The notes under the pieces: generated by a model
Databases searched by the model: none
Seen by the model: only the letters and a program-made list of their open reading frames with translations
What the model was told of the DNA's origin: nothing
Made by a program: the position numbers and the translations under genes
Part shown: in pieces, positions 21,521 to 34,500 of the stretch
How positions within the stretch are numbered: position 1 is the first letter of the stretch
How the letters are laid out: each line of letters starts with the position of its first letter
DNA from: Clitoria ternatea
Taxonomy: Eukaryota; Streptophyta; Magnoliopsida; Fabales; Fabaceae
DNA length: 64,000 nt
Direction of reading: 5' to 3'
NCBI GenBank assembly: GCA_037962975.1
Contig: JAYKXN010000258.1
Coordinates: 16,211-80,210, forward strand

Positions 21521-24500
21521 TCTCAGATATATCTTAGTATTTCTTCACATAAGACTTATTTTGTAAATACTTATTATTTGAATTTAATAATTCTAACATT
21601 CTAAAATTGGCCATCAAAATATAGTCTAAGGTTTAGCTCTTTAGTGCTAAAAATCAGATTTAAACTTCAATAACAAATTTTCAATATGATTGTGAGTTCA
21701 AGAATTCTTTGAAACCCCTGAAAATTTTATATAGAAATTACTTCTTTGATGAAAACTAATAGATGAAGCATTTTCAAAGCTCGTGTAGTCCATTTAAATG
21801 CTAATTTTGAGCTCAAATTATGTTGAGTTATGATCTTTTAAAGCTCAATTTATATATTGTTTGTTCCTTAATATGTCGGTACTAACTCATCTTTAAAATC
21901 TAAAAACAAAACATATAGAATAACAACTTAATAATTTTACAATATTATAAAATTAAAATTAAATATAGTTATGGTAATTGCTTTTATATTATACTAGTTA
22001 AACTTTGGAAATCATAGTGACCTAATAGACATTATAAATTTAGCTAAATAGACTTCATAAGCAAACCATAGGATAATTTCACTGAGAGAAAAAATATGGT
22101 TGTGTTGTGAGGCAATGTTGACAGTATATGCGTAGGCTATGATGAGTGACACCACTATTTAGAGTAAAAAGGAAAGGACTTTATTTTCTTGTGTTTGAAG
22201 AGTAATATAGAGAACCATTTTTAAAAAGTTTAATATGTAGTTAATCTTAATGTTTTATAAGTTTGACTTCTTAAACCTATTAAATGTTATTATTATGTCT
22301 TTACTCATATATATATATATTGTGTGTACACATTAATATTTCATTTGTAAATCAATGTTCTAAAATTTATGGTAAAGTTTTTATATAGTAAAGTAACATA
22401 TAAATGATGGATTTGCAAATCAATTATAGATATAGATACGTGATTAGATATGTTTCTCAGATATTTCTTAATATTTCTTCACATAAGACTTGTTTTGTAA
22501 ATACTTATTATTTGAATTTAATAATTCCAACATTCTAAAATTAGCCATCAAAATATACGCTAAGGTTTAGCTCTTTAGTGCTAAAAATCAAATTCAAACT
22601 TCAATAACGAATTTTCAATATGATTGTGAGTTCAAGAATTCTTTAAAACCCTTAGAAATTTTATTTAGGAATTACTTATTTGATGAAAACTAATAGATGA
22701 AGCATTTCCAAAGATTGTGTAGTCTATTTAAATGCTAATTTTGAGCTCAAATTATGTTTAGTTATGATCTTTTAAAGCTTAATTTAGATATTGTTTGTTC
22801 CTTAATAAGTGAGTACTGACTCATCTTTGAAATCTAAAAACAAAACATATAAAATAACAACTTAATAATTTTTAAATATTATAAAATCAAAATTAAATAT
22901 AATTATGGTAATTTTTTTTGAAATCATAATGACCTAATAGACATTATAAATTTAGCTAAATAGACTTGATAAGCAAACCTTAGGACAATTACACTGAAAG
23001 AATAAATATGGTTGTGTTGTGAGGCAATGTTGACAACATATGTGTAGGCTATGATGAGGGACACGCCTATTTAGAGTAAAAAAGAAAGGACTTCATTTTC
23101 TTGTTTTTGAAGAGTAATATAGAGAACCATTTTTAAAAAGTTATATACGTAGTTAATCTTCATGTTTTATAAGTTTGACTTCTTCTTAAACCTATTAAAT
23201 GTTATTATTATGTTCTTTACTTATATATATATATATATATATATTTGTGTGGGTACACGTTAATAATTCATTTTTAAGTCAATGTTTTAAAATTTAGAGT
23301 AAAGTTTTTGACATAGTAAAGTAATATATAAATGATGGATTTACAAATCAATTATAGATATAGATACGTGACTAAATATGATTCTGAGATATATCTTAAT
23401 ATTTCTTCACATAAGAGTTATTTTGTAAATACTTATTATTTGAATTGAATAATTCTAACATTCTAAAATTAGCCATCGAAATATACTTTAATTCTTTAGT
23501 GCTAAAAATAAAATTTAAACTTCAATAACGAATTTTCAATATGATTGTGAGTTCAAGAATTCTTTGAAACCCCAGGAAATTTTATTTAGGAAAAACTTGT
23601 TTGATGAAAACTAATAAATGAAACATTTCAAAGCTTGTGTAGTCCATTTGAATGCTAATTTTGAGCTTAAACTATGTTGAGTTATGATCTTTTAAAGCTA
23701 AATATAGATATTGTTTGTTCCTTAATATATCGGTATTGACTCATCTTTGAAATCTGAAAACAAAACATATAGAATAACAACTTAATAATTTTACAATATT
23801 ATAAAATTAAAATTAAATATGGTTATGGTAATTGCTTTTATAATTATACTAGTTATACTTTTGAATTCATAGTGACATAGTAGACATTATAAATATAGCT
23901 AAATAGACTTAATAAGTAAATCTTAGGACAATTTCACTAAAAGAAAAAATATGGTTGTATTGTAAGGCAATGTTGACCACATATGTGTAGGCTATGAGGA
24001 GTGGCACCCCTATTTAATAAAAAAAAGGACTTCATTTTCTTGTTTTTGAAGAGTAATATCGAGAACCATTTTTAAAAAGTTTAATATGTACTTAATCTTA
24101 ATGTTTTATAAGTTTGACTTCTTCTTACACCTATTAAATGTTATTATTATATTCTTTACTCACATATATATATATATACATATATATGTGAGTATATTAA
24201 TAATTCATTTTTAAATCAATGTTTTAAAATTTAGGGTAAAGTTTTTTTCATAGTAAAGTAACATATAAATGATGGATTTGCAAATCAATTATACACATAC
24301 ATACATGAATAGATATGATTCTCAGATATCTCTTAATATTTGTTCACATAATACTTGTTTTGTCAATACTTATTATTTGAATCTAATAATTCTAGCATTC
24401 TAAAATTAGTCATCCAAATATACTCTAAGGTTTACCTCTTCAATGCAAAAAATCAATTTCAAACTTCAATAAGAAATTTTTAATATAATTTAGAGTTCAA

Positions 24501-25107
24501 GAATTCTTTCAAACCGCACGAAATTTTATTTAAGAATTACTTGTTTGATGGAAGCTAATACATGAAGTATTTTCATAGCTTGGATAGTCCATTTAAATGC
24601 TAATTTTGAGCTCAAATTATGTTGAGTTATGATCTTTTAAAGCTTAATTTAGATATTATTCATTCCTTAATATGTCAGTACTCACCCATCTTTGAAATCT
24701 AAAAACAAATCATATAGAATAACAACATAATAATTTAAAATATTATAAAATTAAAATTAAAAATAGTTATGGTAATTATTTTTATAATTTCACTAGTTAT
24801 ATTTTTTAAATCATAGTGACGTAGTAGACATTAAAAATATAGCTAAATAGACTTGATAAGAAAACCTTAGGACAATTTCACTAAAAGAAAAAATATGGTT
24901 ATGTTGTGAGACAATGTTGACCATATATGTGTAGGCTATGATGAGTGACACCCCTATTTAGAGTAAAAAGGAAAGGACTTCATTTTTTTTATTTTTGAAG
25001 AGTAATATAGAGAACCATTTTTAAAAAGTTTAATATGTAGTTAATCTTAATGTTTTATAAGTTTGGCTTTTTCTTAAACCTGTTAAATGTTATTATTATA
25101 TTCTTTG

Positions 25108-25110
<3 letters not shown>

Positions 25111-25159
<49 letters not shown>
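25111..25159. repeat. TA plus GT compound microsatellite
   Basis: TA repeats at 25111-25142 are followed by GT repeats to 25159. The counterpart in the second unit (56792-56826) is shorter in both parts and accounts for about 14 bp of the offset change between units. Confidence 0.9.
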
Positions 25160-26835
25160 CACATTAATAATTCATTTTTAAATCAATATTTTAATATTTT
25201 GGGTAAATTTTTTGACATAGTAAAGTAACATATAAATGATGGATTTTCAAATCAGTTATATATATACATATATCAATAGATATGATTCTCAGATATCTCT
25301 TAATATTTGTTCCATAAGACTCGTTATGTAAATACTTATTATTTGAATTTAATAATTTTAACATTCTAAAATTAGCCATCCAAATACACTCTAAGGCTTA
25401 GCTCTTCAATGCTAAAAATAAAATTCAAACTTCAATAACGAATTTTCAATATGATTGTGAGTTCAAGAATTCTTTGAAACCCATGGAAATTTTATTTAGG
25501 AATTACTTATTTGATGGAAACTAATAGATAAAGCATTGTCAAAGCTTGTGTAGTCCATTTAAATGCTAATTTTAAGCTAAAATTATGTGTACTTATGATC
25601 TTTAAAAGCTCAATTTAGATATTGTTTGTTCCTTAATATGTCAGTACTGACTCATCTTTGAAATCTAAAAATAAAACATATAGAATAACAACTTAATAAT
25701 TTTAAAATATTATAAAATTAAAATTAAAAATAATTATGGTAATTGTTTTTATAACTATACTAGTTACACTTTTGTAACAATAGTGACCTAATAGACATTA
25801 TAAATTTAGCTAAATAGACTTGATAAGTAAAACTTTGGACAATTTCACTGAAAATAATATGGTTGTGTTGTGAGGCAATGTTGACCATATATGTGTAGCC
25901 TATAATGTCTGACACCCCTATTTAGAGTAAAAAAGTAAGGACTTCATTTTCTTATTATTGAAGAGTAATATAGAGAACCATTTTTAAAAAGTTTAATATG
26001 TAGTTAATCTTAATGGTTTATATGTTTGACTTCTTCTTAAACCTAATATATGTTATTATTATGTTCTTTACTCATATATATATATATGTATGTACATATT
26101 AATAATTTTTTTAAAATCAATGTTTTAAAATTTAGGGTAAAGTTTTTGACATAGTAAAGTAAAAAATAAATGATGGATTTGCAAATCAATTATATATATA
26201 GATACATGACTAGATATGATTCTCAGATATTTCTTAATATTGTTTCTCATAAGACTTGTTTTGTAAATACTTATTATTTGAATTTAATAATTCTAACATT
26301 CTAAAATTAGCCATCCAAATATACTCTAAGACTTAGCTCTTCAATGCTAAAAATTAAATTTAAACTTCAATAATGATTTTTCAATATTATTATGAGTTCA
26401 AGAATTGTTTGAAACACCTGGAAATTTTATTTAGGAATTACTTATTTGATGGAAACTAATAGATGAAGCATTTTCAAAGCTTGTGTAGTCCATTTAAATG
26501 CTAATTTTGAGCTCAAATTATGTTGAGTTATGATCTTTTAAAGCTCAATTTAGATATTGTTTGTTCCTTCATATGTCGGTAGTGACTCATATTGGAAATC
26601 TAAAAGTGAAACATATAGACTAACAACTTAATAATTTTTAAAATATTATAAAATTACAATTAAAAATAGTGATGGTAATTGTTTTTATAATTATACTAAT
26701 TATATTTTTGAAATCATAGTGACCTAATAGACATTATAAATTTAGCTAAATAGACTTGATAAGCAAACCTTAGGCCAATTTCACTAAAAGAAAAAATATG
26801 GTTATGTTGTGAGGCAATGTTGACAACATATGTGT

Positions 26836-26838
26836 AGG
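26836..26838. other. Left-hand 3-bp target site duplication (agg), copy 2
   Basis: agg directly precedes the CACTA terminus at 26839 and matches the agg directly after the right terminus of copy 1 (3085-3087). Because copy 2 is truncated, its own right-hand duplication is lost. Confidence 0.75.
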
Positions 26839-26870
26839 CACTATAAGAAATACGCGGTTTTATGGCGGTT
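26839..26870 (+). repeat. Left terminal repeat of the CACTA element, copy 2
   Basis: CACTATAAGAAA, followed by GGTTTT and then GGCGGTTT, pairs with CACTACAAGAAA and GGCGGTTT read inward from the right end at 3084. The terminal match is 11 of 12 bases, after which only the subterminal motif is shared. Confidence 0.78.
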
Positions 26871-26977
26871 TATTAGTAGGGGTTACTTAGAACCACCGCA
26901 AGTAAGCACATTATTGAATTGGATGAAGAAAGTTAACAGCGATTCTGTAACTGCCGTTAATTTCCCGTTTAAATGGG

Positions 26978-26994
26978 CACGTGCAGGTCACGTG
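26978..26994 (+). promoter_or_regulatory. Pair of CACGTG G-boxes, copy 2
   Basis: CACGTG occurs at 26978-26983 and 26989-26994, unchanged relative to copy 1 although bases just upstream differ (cctatt versus cccgttt). A CT-rich leader-like stretch follows. Confidence 0.42.
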
Positions 26995-28053
26995 GTCTTT
27001 TTCCCTCCCATCATGGTTCTTTTATTTTCATTTCCCTCTTCTCCTAAATCCCTAACCCTTAATTTTTCTCATTTCCCTCTTATCTACCGCGTATCTCACT
27101 CTCTGTTCAGCACCTTTTCACTCTCTTCCTGTCATCTCTTAATCCTTTCTCCCTATCGTGCCTTTGTTCACATGTACCTTCTTATAGTCCTTGTCGTACC
27201 TCCGCTCGCTGCGCGACTGTGCCACCATGGAAGAGTCCCAATGGTGAACCATCATGCCTTCAAACCACCACGCGTCTCATCTTCTCACTGTGACTAGCGT
27301 TCCACTGTAGCACCACTTCACTGTTACCATTGCCTCTAAAATTTGAAGCTTCAACATTTTTGTTTCTTCCATTTCACGCTGAGTTTTATAAGGTTTTAAT
27401 TTCTCATTTTGTTATTAGTTATTTTTCTGCTTCTGAAGTTTCTATATAGTTTCTGGGTTAGTCTTTCTTTTGTTGCAGTGATTTATGATTTTTGGGTTCC
27501 ATTTTTGCTTCTGTTTATGCACTTTTACAGTTTCTGTTTATGTGCTTTTACAGTATAAAAGAAAATCATGATTTCCTTTTGTCCAACAGTCTTCGCTGCT
27601 CTATTTTTTGGTTCTACCATCATATGCTTGATTTAGCATTTATCATTGGTTTTGGCTGGCTGCTCACCATATTGTAGAAGGATCCATATTTCTATTAAAG
27701 TTACTATTGTGAAACTGGATTAATGTATCAATCTTTTTTTGTTTTTGTTATGTTTGATGGATTTAGATCATTGAAAGCATTTGGATCGACAAATTTTTCC
27801 ATGATTCCTAATGGTAGTTCCCTTGGATTCATGGTTACATCCTTTATTTGGTGTTTGTTCGAGCATGAAGATATGGTGTTTGATAACAGTTCTATGATGA
27901 TTCATTGGTTCTGGTTCAGTTTTAGACTTTGTTTTTTGCCTATATTTTTCTTGAACACCAACTGTTTTGTGAAATGCCTTTTCGTTGTTTTGCTTCTAAT
28001 ATTGTTTTCTCTTATTTTATCCCAGTATCAGTTTTGTTCAATGTTGATGGCAG
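26995..28053 (+). other. Leader-like and intron-like captured DNA, copy 2
   Basis: This corresponds to 66-1121 of copy 1: a CT-rich stretch to about 27290, then T-rich intron-like DNA ending in an AG acceptor at 28052-28053. An open frame at 27723-28061 runs across the acceptor into the exon in the wrong frame and is interrupted in copy 1, so I do not treat it as a gene. Confidence 0.42.
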
Positions 28054-28747
28054 AAAATTAGAGATATATTAAAAATGGCTTTTGGTGGATGCTATATTGT
28101 TTTGATGATGACACTCTTCTCAATCTATACGGGGTTTATATATAATGAATTCTTCTCTGTTCCATTTGAACTGTTTGGACCATCAGCCTATGGATGTCGT
28201 GATACTTCATGCAGGTGGTTACTAATATAATTTATTCAAAGTATTGATTGTCTTTTATGCTTGCTGGTAACCTTATATATGTGCGTAATATTTATTATTT
28301 CATCCTTAGGGATGCTTCCACCATAGGCTTAATTAAAGTACGTGACACTTACCCGTTTGGTGTGGATCCTAAATGGTATGGTACTCGGAGTGAACTGCCA
28401 TTTCTTAACTCCTTGAAGATGAAGATGTCAATTCTACTAGGAGTATCTCAAATGAATCTTAGAATTATAATGAGTTACTATAATGCAAAATACTTTGAAA
28501 ACAACATAAATATATGGTAATAGCAAAAGTACAACATTAGTTGAATGTGGTCTATGGTTTGTTGTTTATAGTGTTCACTATTCATTGTATGCTTTTCTAA
28601 TGTTGCTTCAGGTACCAGTTTGTTCCCCAGATGAAGTGGTGCACTGGATCAAAGGCTGACCTGTATCATGTGATGATATACATGTTCCTAAGTCCAACTG
28701 ATGATTTAGGTGAAAACCAGCTTTTTGTTGGCCAACAGTTCCTTTAA
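28054..28747 (+). pseudogene. V-type H+-ATPase subunit a (VHA-a) fragment, three exons, copy 2
   Basis: Exon 1 is 28054-28214, exon 2 28310-28516 and exon 3 28612-28747, with GT-AG introns of the same lengths as in copy 1. Coding features match copy 1, including SVPFELFGPSAYGCRD, GLIKVRDTYPFGVDP and YQFVPQMKWCTGSKADLY. It is closer to the family than copy 1 at several sites (YQF instead of YPF, CTGS instead of CTRS, RDT instead of RDA), so copy 1 has drifted more. The 16-residue gap between PQM and KWC and the TAA at 28745-28747 are shared, so both defects predate the copying. The fourth exon is missing because the element is cut at about 28834. Confidence 0.88.
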
Positions 28748-28845
28748 GTAAGAAATTTCAACTTTGATTTGCATCCATTTTTCTATTTAAAAATACTGAA
28801 CAGAAGCCACATCACATCTGAACTCTCCACTGTTGAAAAAACTGG

Positions 28846-31465
28846 TATGTGTTGAAAAAAATAATCAATGCACATTGTAAATTGAAAAAAGTCATATAAA
28901 AATTAACATGAAAAATTCTAAAACACATGTCATAAAAAGGATAAGAGAAAATACATTACAAATTAAGGAAAAATAAAATATATTATTTATATTTTTAATT
29001 AATATTAATATATTTTAAATTAAATGCATCAACTAAGACTTGGTGTCATCGCTTACGCAATTCTCTTTCAAAATAAACCTTAAAAAAAGAATATAATTAT
29101 TAATAATATATAATTTGTTAATTAATTTTGTCACATTCTTTTACTATCAATCTTTACTATCAATAAATGGAAAAAGGGAATTAATCAACTTCTATTGATA
29201 ATTGATAGTAAAAGTGAGAGAATTCTAATGTTATAAAACGACTAAAAAAACTTACAAAGACCTCATAAATGGACACGCATGGATGGACGCACATACGCAT
29301 GCACGAAAATTATTAAGTAGTTTCATTGTATGGAATCCAAAATAACATTAAAAGTATTTATAAATATTGTATAAAACTTTTAAAAAGAAAAGAAATCTCG
29401 CCACTAGTGCATTTTCTATCACCGTATTCTGTTAATTTATGTTGATTAAGAAATTTAGTTATTTTTGGTACATATATTAGACTTGTCAATTATTCTTGGC
29501 ATACTTTTAAAATTACATTGAATAATAAAGAAGAAAGATCAATGATTATTTCGTATTCCATTGATATAAGTAGTATAAAGATTAATTTTTAAGAGTATGT
29601 GTTAAAAAAATAATCAATGCACATTGTAAATTGAAAGAAGTCATATAAAAATTAACATGAAAAATTCTAAAACACATGCCATAAAAAGGATAAGAGACAA
29701 TACATTAAAAATTAAGGAAAAATATATTATTTATATTTTTAATTAATATTAATACATTTTAAATTAAATGCATTAATTAAGACTTGTGTGATCCCTTACA
29801 CGATTCTCTTACTAAATAAACCTTAAAAAATTAAAGAATATAATTAATAATAATATATAGTTTGTTAATTAATTTTGTCACATTCTTTTACTATCGATCT
29901 TTACTATCAATAAATGGAAAAAGGAATTCATCATCTTCTATTGATAATTGATAGTAAATGTGAGAAAGTCTAATTAAGAATAATATTTATAAAATAATAA
30001 CATATAATTGATATCAAAGATGACTAACTTCATTTAAGAATGCTATTTGTAAAAATAATGATCATTTTGGTTATAAAACGACTAAAAAATTCACAAAGAC
30101 TTCATAAATGCACACGCATGCATGGACGCACGTACACACGCATAAAAACTATTAAGTAGTTTCATTCTATGGAATCTAGAACAACATTGAAAGTATTTAT
30201 AAATATTGTATAAATCTTTTAAAAAGAAAAGAAGTCTCGCTACTAGTTCTTTTTCTATCACCATATTATGTTATTTTATGTTGAGTAAGAAATTTAGTTA
30301 TTTTAGGTAAACATATTAAACTTGTCAATTATTCTTGGCATAGTTTTAAAATTATGTTGAATAATAGGATGAAAGAACAATGATTATTTATATTTTTAAT
30401 TAATATTCTATATTTATATAAAAATTAACAAGAAAAATTCTAAAACACATGTCATAAAATATATTATTTATATTTTTAATTAATATTATATATTTTAAAT
30501 TACATACATCAATTAAAACCCGATGTGAACCCTTACGCGATTCTCTTACTAAATAAACCTTAAAAATAAAACAATATAATTAATAATAATATATAATTTG
30601 TTAATTATATTTGTCAGATTCCTTTACTATCGATCTTTACTATCAATAAATTTAAAAAGGGAACTAATCAACCTCTATTGATAATTGATAGTAAAAGTGA
30701 AAGAATTCTAATTAATAATGTTATTTATAAAAATAATAACATATCATTGATATCAAAGATAACTGAATCCATTTAAGAATGCTATTTGTACAAATAATGA
30801 TTCATTCACATCATAAAACGACTAAAAAAACTCAAAGACTTTATAAATGGACATATATGCTTGGACGCACGTACGCACACATGAAAATTATTAAGTAGTG
30901 TCATTGTATGGAATCCAAAACAACATTGAAAGTATTTATAAATAATGTATAAAACTTTTAAAAAGAAAAGAAGTCTCGCCACTAGTACTTTTTCTATCAT
31001 CATATTATGTTATTTTATGTTGATTAACAAATTTAGTTAATTTAGGTAAATATATTAAACTTGTCAATTATTCTTGGTATACTTTTAAAATTACATTGAA
31101 TAATAAAGAAGAAAGATCAATAATTATTTCATATTCCATTGATATAAATAGTATCAAGATTAATTAATAAGAGTATGTGTTTAAAAAAATAATCAATGTA
31201 CATCGTAAATTGAAAGAAGTCATATAAAAATTAACATGAAAAATTCTAAAACACATGACATAAAATGGATAAGAGAAAATACATTAAAAATTAAGGAAAA
31301 ATAAATATATTATTTATATTTTTAATTAATATTAATATATTTTAAATTAAATGCATCAATTAAGACTTGATATGACCCCTTACACGATTCTCTTACTAAA
31401 TAAACATCAAAAAATAAAAGAATATAATAATTAATAATATATAATTTGTTAATTAATTTTATCAC
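28846..31465. repeat. Segment duplicated from satellite B block 1 (matches 16438-19006)
   Basis: Landmarks pair at 29292/16833, 30131/17673 and 30870/18407, with offsets of 12,459, 12,458 and 12,463. Private variants such as gcttacgcaattctctttc and the deleted monomer spacing of about 735-739 bp are shared. Near 16570-16588 block 1 lacks roughly 50 bp that are present at 28981-29042, so block 2 keeps the more complete version there. Confidence 0.75.
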
Positions 31466-31565
31466 CCAATAAATGAAAAAGGGAATTAATCATCTTCTAT
31501 TGATAATTGATAGCAAAAGTGAGAGAATCTAATTAAGAATAATATTTATAAAAATAATAACATAT

Positions 31566-34500
31566 AATTAATATCAAAGATCCATTTAAGAATGCTATTT
31601 GTAAAAATAATAATATTCACGTTATAAAACGACTAAAAAACTCACAAAGACTTCATAAAAGCATACGCATGCATGGACGCACGTACGCACGCACGAAAAT
31701 TATTATGTACTATTATTGTGTGGAATCTAAAACAACATTAAAAGTATTTATAAATATTGTATAGAACTTTTAAAAAGAAAAGAAGTCTCGCCACTACCTC
31801 TTTTTTTATCAACATATTATGTTATTTTATGTTTATTAAGAAATTTAGTCATTTTTGGTAAAAATATTAAACTTGTCAATTATTCTTGGTATACTTTTAA
31901 AATTACATTGAATAGTAAGGAAGAAAGATCAATGATTATTTCATATTGCACTGATATAAATAGTGTTAAGACTAATTAATAAGGGTATGTGTTGAAAAAA
32001 ATAATCAATGCACATTGTAAATTGAAAGAAGTCATATAAAATTAACAATAAAAATTCCAAAACACGTCTCACAAAAGGGATAAGGGAAAATACATTAAAA
32101 ACTAAAAAAATAAAATATATTATTTATATTTTTATTATAATAAATATATTTTAAATTAAATGCATCAAATAAGACTTGTTGTGATCCCTTACATGTTTTT
32201 CTTACTAAATAAACCTTAAAAAATAAGAGAACATAATTATTAAAATATATATAATTTGTTAATTATTTTTGTCAGATTCTTTTATTATTGATCTTTACTA
32301 TCAATAAATGGAAAACAGAATTAATCATCTTCTATTGATAATTGATAGCAAAAGTGAGAGAATCTAATTAAGAATAATATTTATAAAAATAATAACATAT
32401 AATTGATATCAAAGATGACTGAATCTATTTAAGAATGTTGTTTGTAAAAATAATAATATTCACGTTATAAAACGACTAAAAAACTCAAAAAGACTTCATA
32501 AATGCATACACATGCCTGGACGCACATACGCACGCACGAAAATTATTATGTACTATTATTATATGGAATCCGAAACAACATTAAAAGTATTTATAAATAT
32601 TGTAGAACTTTTAGAAAGAATAGAAGTCTCGCCACTACTTCTTTTTCTATCAACATATTATGTTATTTTATGTTGCTTAAGAAATTTAGTTATTTTAGGT
32701 AAACATATTAAACTTGTCAATTATTCTTGGCATACTTTTAAAATTATATTGAATAATAAGGAAGAAAGATCAATGATTATTTCATATTCCACTGATATAA
32801 ATAGTATCAAGATTAATTAATAAGAGTACGTATTGAATAAATTAACCAATGCACATTGTAAATTGAAAGAAGTCATATAAAATTAACAAGAAAAATTCTA
32901 AAACACGTCTCATAAAAAGGATAAGAGAAAATACATTACAAATTGAGGAAAAATAAAATATATTATTTATATTTTTTATTAAAATAAATATATTTTAAAT
33001 TAAATTGATCAAATAAGACTTAATATGATCCCTTACGTGATTCTTTTACTAAAACAACCTTAAAAAATAAAAGAATACAATTATTAATAATATAAAATTT
33101 GTTAATTATTTTTGTCAGATTCTTTTACTATCGATCTTTACTATCATTAAATGGAATAGGGAATTAATCATCTTCTATTGATAATTGATAGCAAAAGTGA
33201 GAGAATCTAATTAAGAATAATATTTATAAAAATAATAACATATAATTGATATCAAAGATGACTGAATCCATTTAAGAATGCTATTTGTTAAAATAATAAT
33301 ATTCTCGTTATAAAACGACTAAAAAACTCGAAATGACTTCATAAATACACACGCATGCATGGACGCACGTACGCACACACGAAAATTATCATGTACTATT
33401 ATTGTATGGAATCCAAAACAACATTAAAAGTATTTATAAATATTCTATAAAACCTTTAAAAAGAAAAGACATCTCGTCATTGCTTCTTTTTTATCAACAT
33501 ATTATGTTATTTTATGTTTATTAAGAAATTTAGTTATTTTAGGTAAACACATTAAACTTGTCAATTTTTTTTGGTATACTTTCAAAATTACATTGAATAA
33601 TAAGGAAGAAAGATCAATGATTATTTCATATTCCACTGATATAAATAGTATCAAGCTTAATTAATAAGAGTATGTGTTGAAAAAAATAATATATAAAACA
33701 CGTCTCATAAAAAGGATAAGAGAAAATACATTAAAAACTAAGGAAAAATAAAATATAATATTATCTTTCTTAATAATATTAATATCTTTTAAATTAAATA
33801 GATCAAATAAGACTTGATGTGATCCCTTACGTGATTTTCTTACTAAATAAACCTTAAAAAATTAAGGAATATAATTATTAATAATATATAATTTGTTATT
33901 TATTTTTGTCAGATTGTTTTACTATCGATCTTTACTATCAATAAATGGAAAAGGGAATTAATCATCTACTATTGATAATTGATAGCAAAAGTGAGAGAAT
34001 CTAATTAAGAATAATATTTATAAAAATAATAATATATAATTGATATCAAAGATGACTGAATCCATTTAAGAATGATATTTGAAAAAATAATTATATTCTC
34101 GTTATAAAATGACGAAAAAACTCGTAAAGACTTCAAAAATGCACAACTATGCATGGACGCACGTACGCACGCACGAAAATTATTATGTATTATTATTGTA
34201 TGGAATCCAGAACAACATTAGAAGTATATATAAATATTGTATAGAACTTTTAAAAAGAAAAGAAGTCTCGCCACTACTTCTTTTTCTATCAACATATTAT
34301 GTTATTTTATGTTTATAAAGAAATTTAGCTATTTTAGGTAAACATATTAAACTTGTCAATTATTCTTGGTATACTTTTAAAATTACATTGAATAATAAGG
34401 AAGAAAGATCAATGATTATTTCATATTCCACTGATATAAATAGTATTAAGACTAATTAATAAGAGTATGAGTTGAAAAAAATAACTAATGCACATTGTAA

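Larger units (their letters stand above)
21229..26838. repeat. Satellite A array, block 2
   Basis: Landmark ctatgatgag, or its variant, is at 22137, 23049, 23992, 24936 and 25900, and would be at 26839 where the CACTA element interrupts it. Periods are 912, 943, 944, 964 and 939. The 964 period contains a long TA plus GT tract at 25111-25159. The first 300 bp are rearranged. No gene is seen. Confidence 0.92.
26839..28834 (+). mobile_element. Right-truncated CACTA element with VHA-a fragments, copy 2
   Basis: It begins CACTATAAGAAA and has GGCGGTTT close behind, which matches the right terminus of copy 1 in inverted form (CACTACAAGAAA and GGCGGTTT). From 26929 it aligns with copy 1 from position 1. 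It stops at about 28834, within the third VHA-a intron, and passes into satellite B after a few bases of unclear origin (gaaaaaactg). The fourth VHA-a exon, the AT-rich interior and the right terminus are gone, so it can no longer transpose. It differs from copy 1 by many point changes and is nearly identical to copy 3. Confidence 0.85.

Noticed and set aside
26830..27297. 155-residue open frame over the left end of the CACTA element (also 58499-58966, shorter at 63-368)
   Set aside because: It starts in the satellite before the transposon terminus and runs through terminal repeat and CT-rich leader. Copy 1 has a different reading upstream of position 63. The protein is low-complexity Ser/Leu/Phe from pyrimidine-rich DNA with no family resemblance.
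27723..28061. 112-residue open frame upstream of the VHA-a exons (also 59392-59730)
   Set aside because: It covers intron-like DNA including the pyrimidine tract and the AG acceptor, enters the exon in the wrong frame, and is broken by a stop in copy 1 (about 1003-1005).
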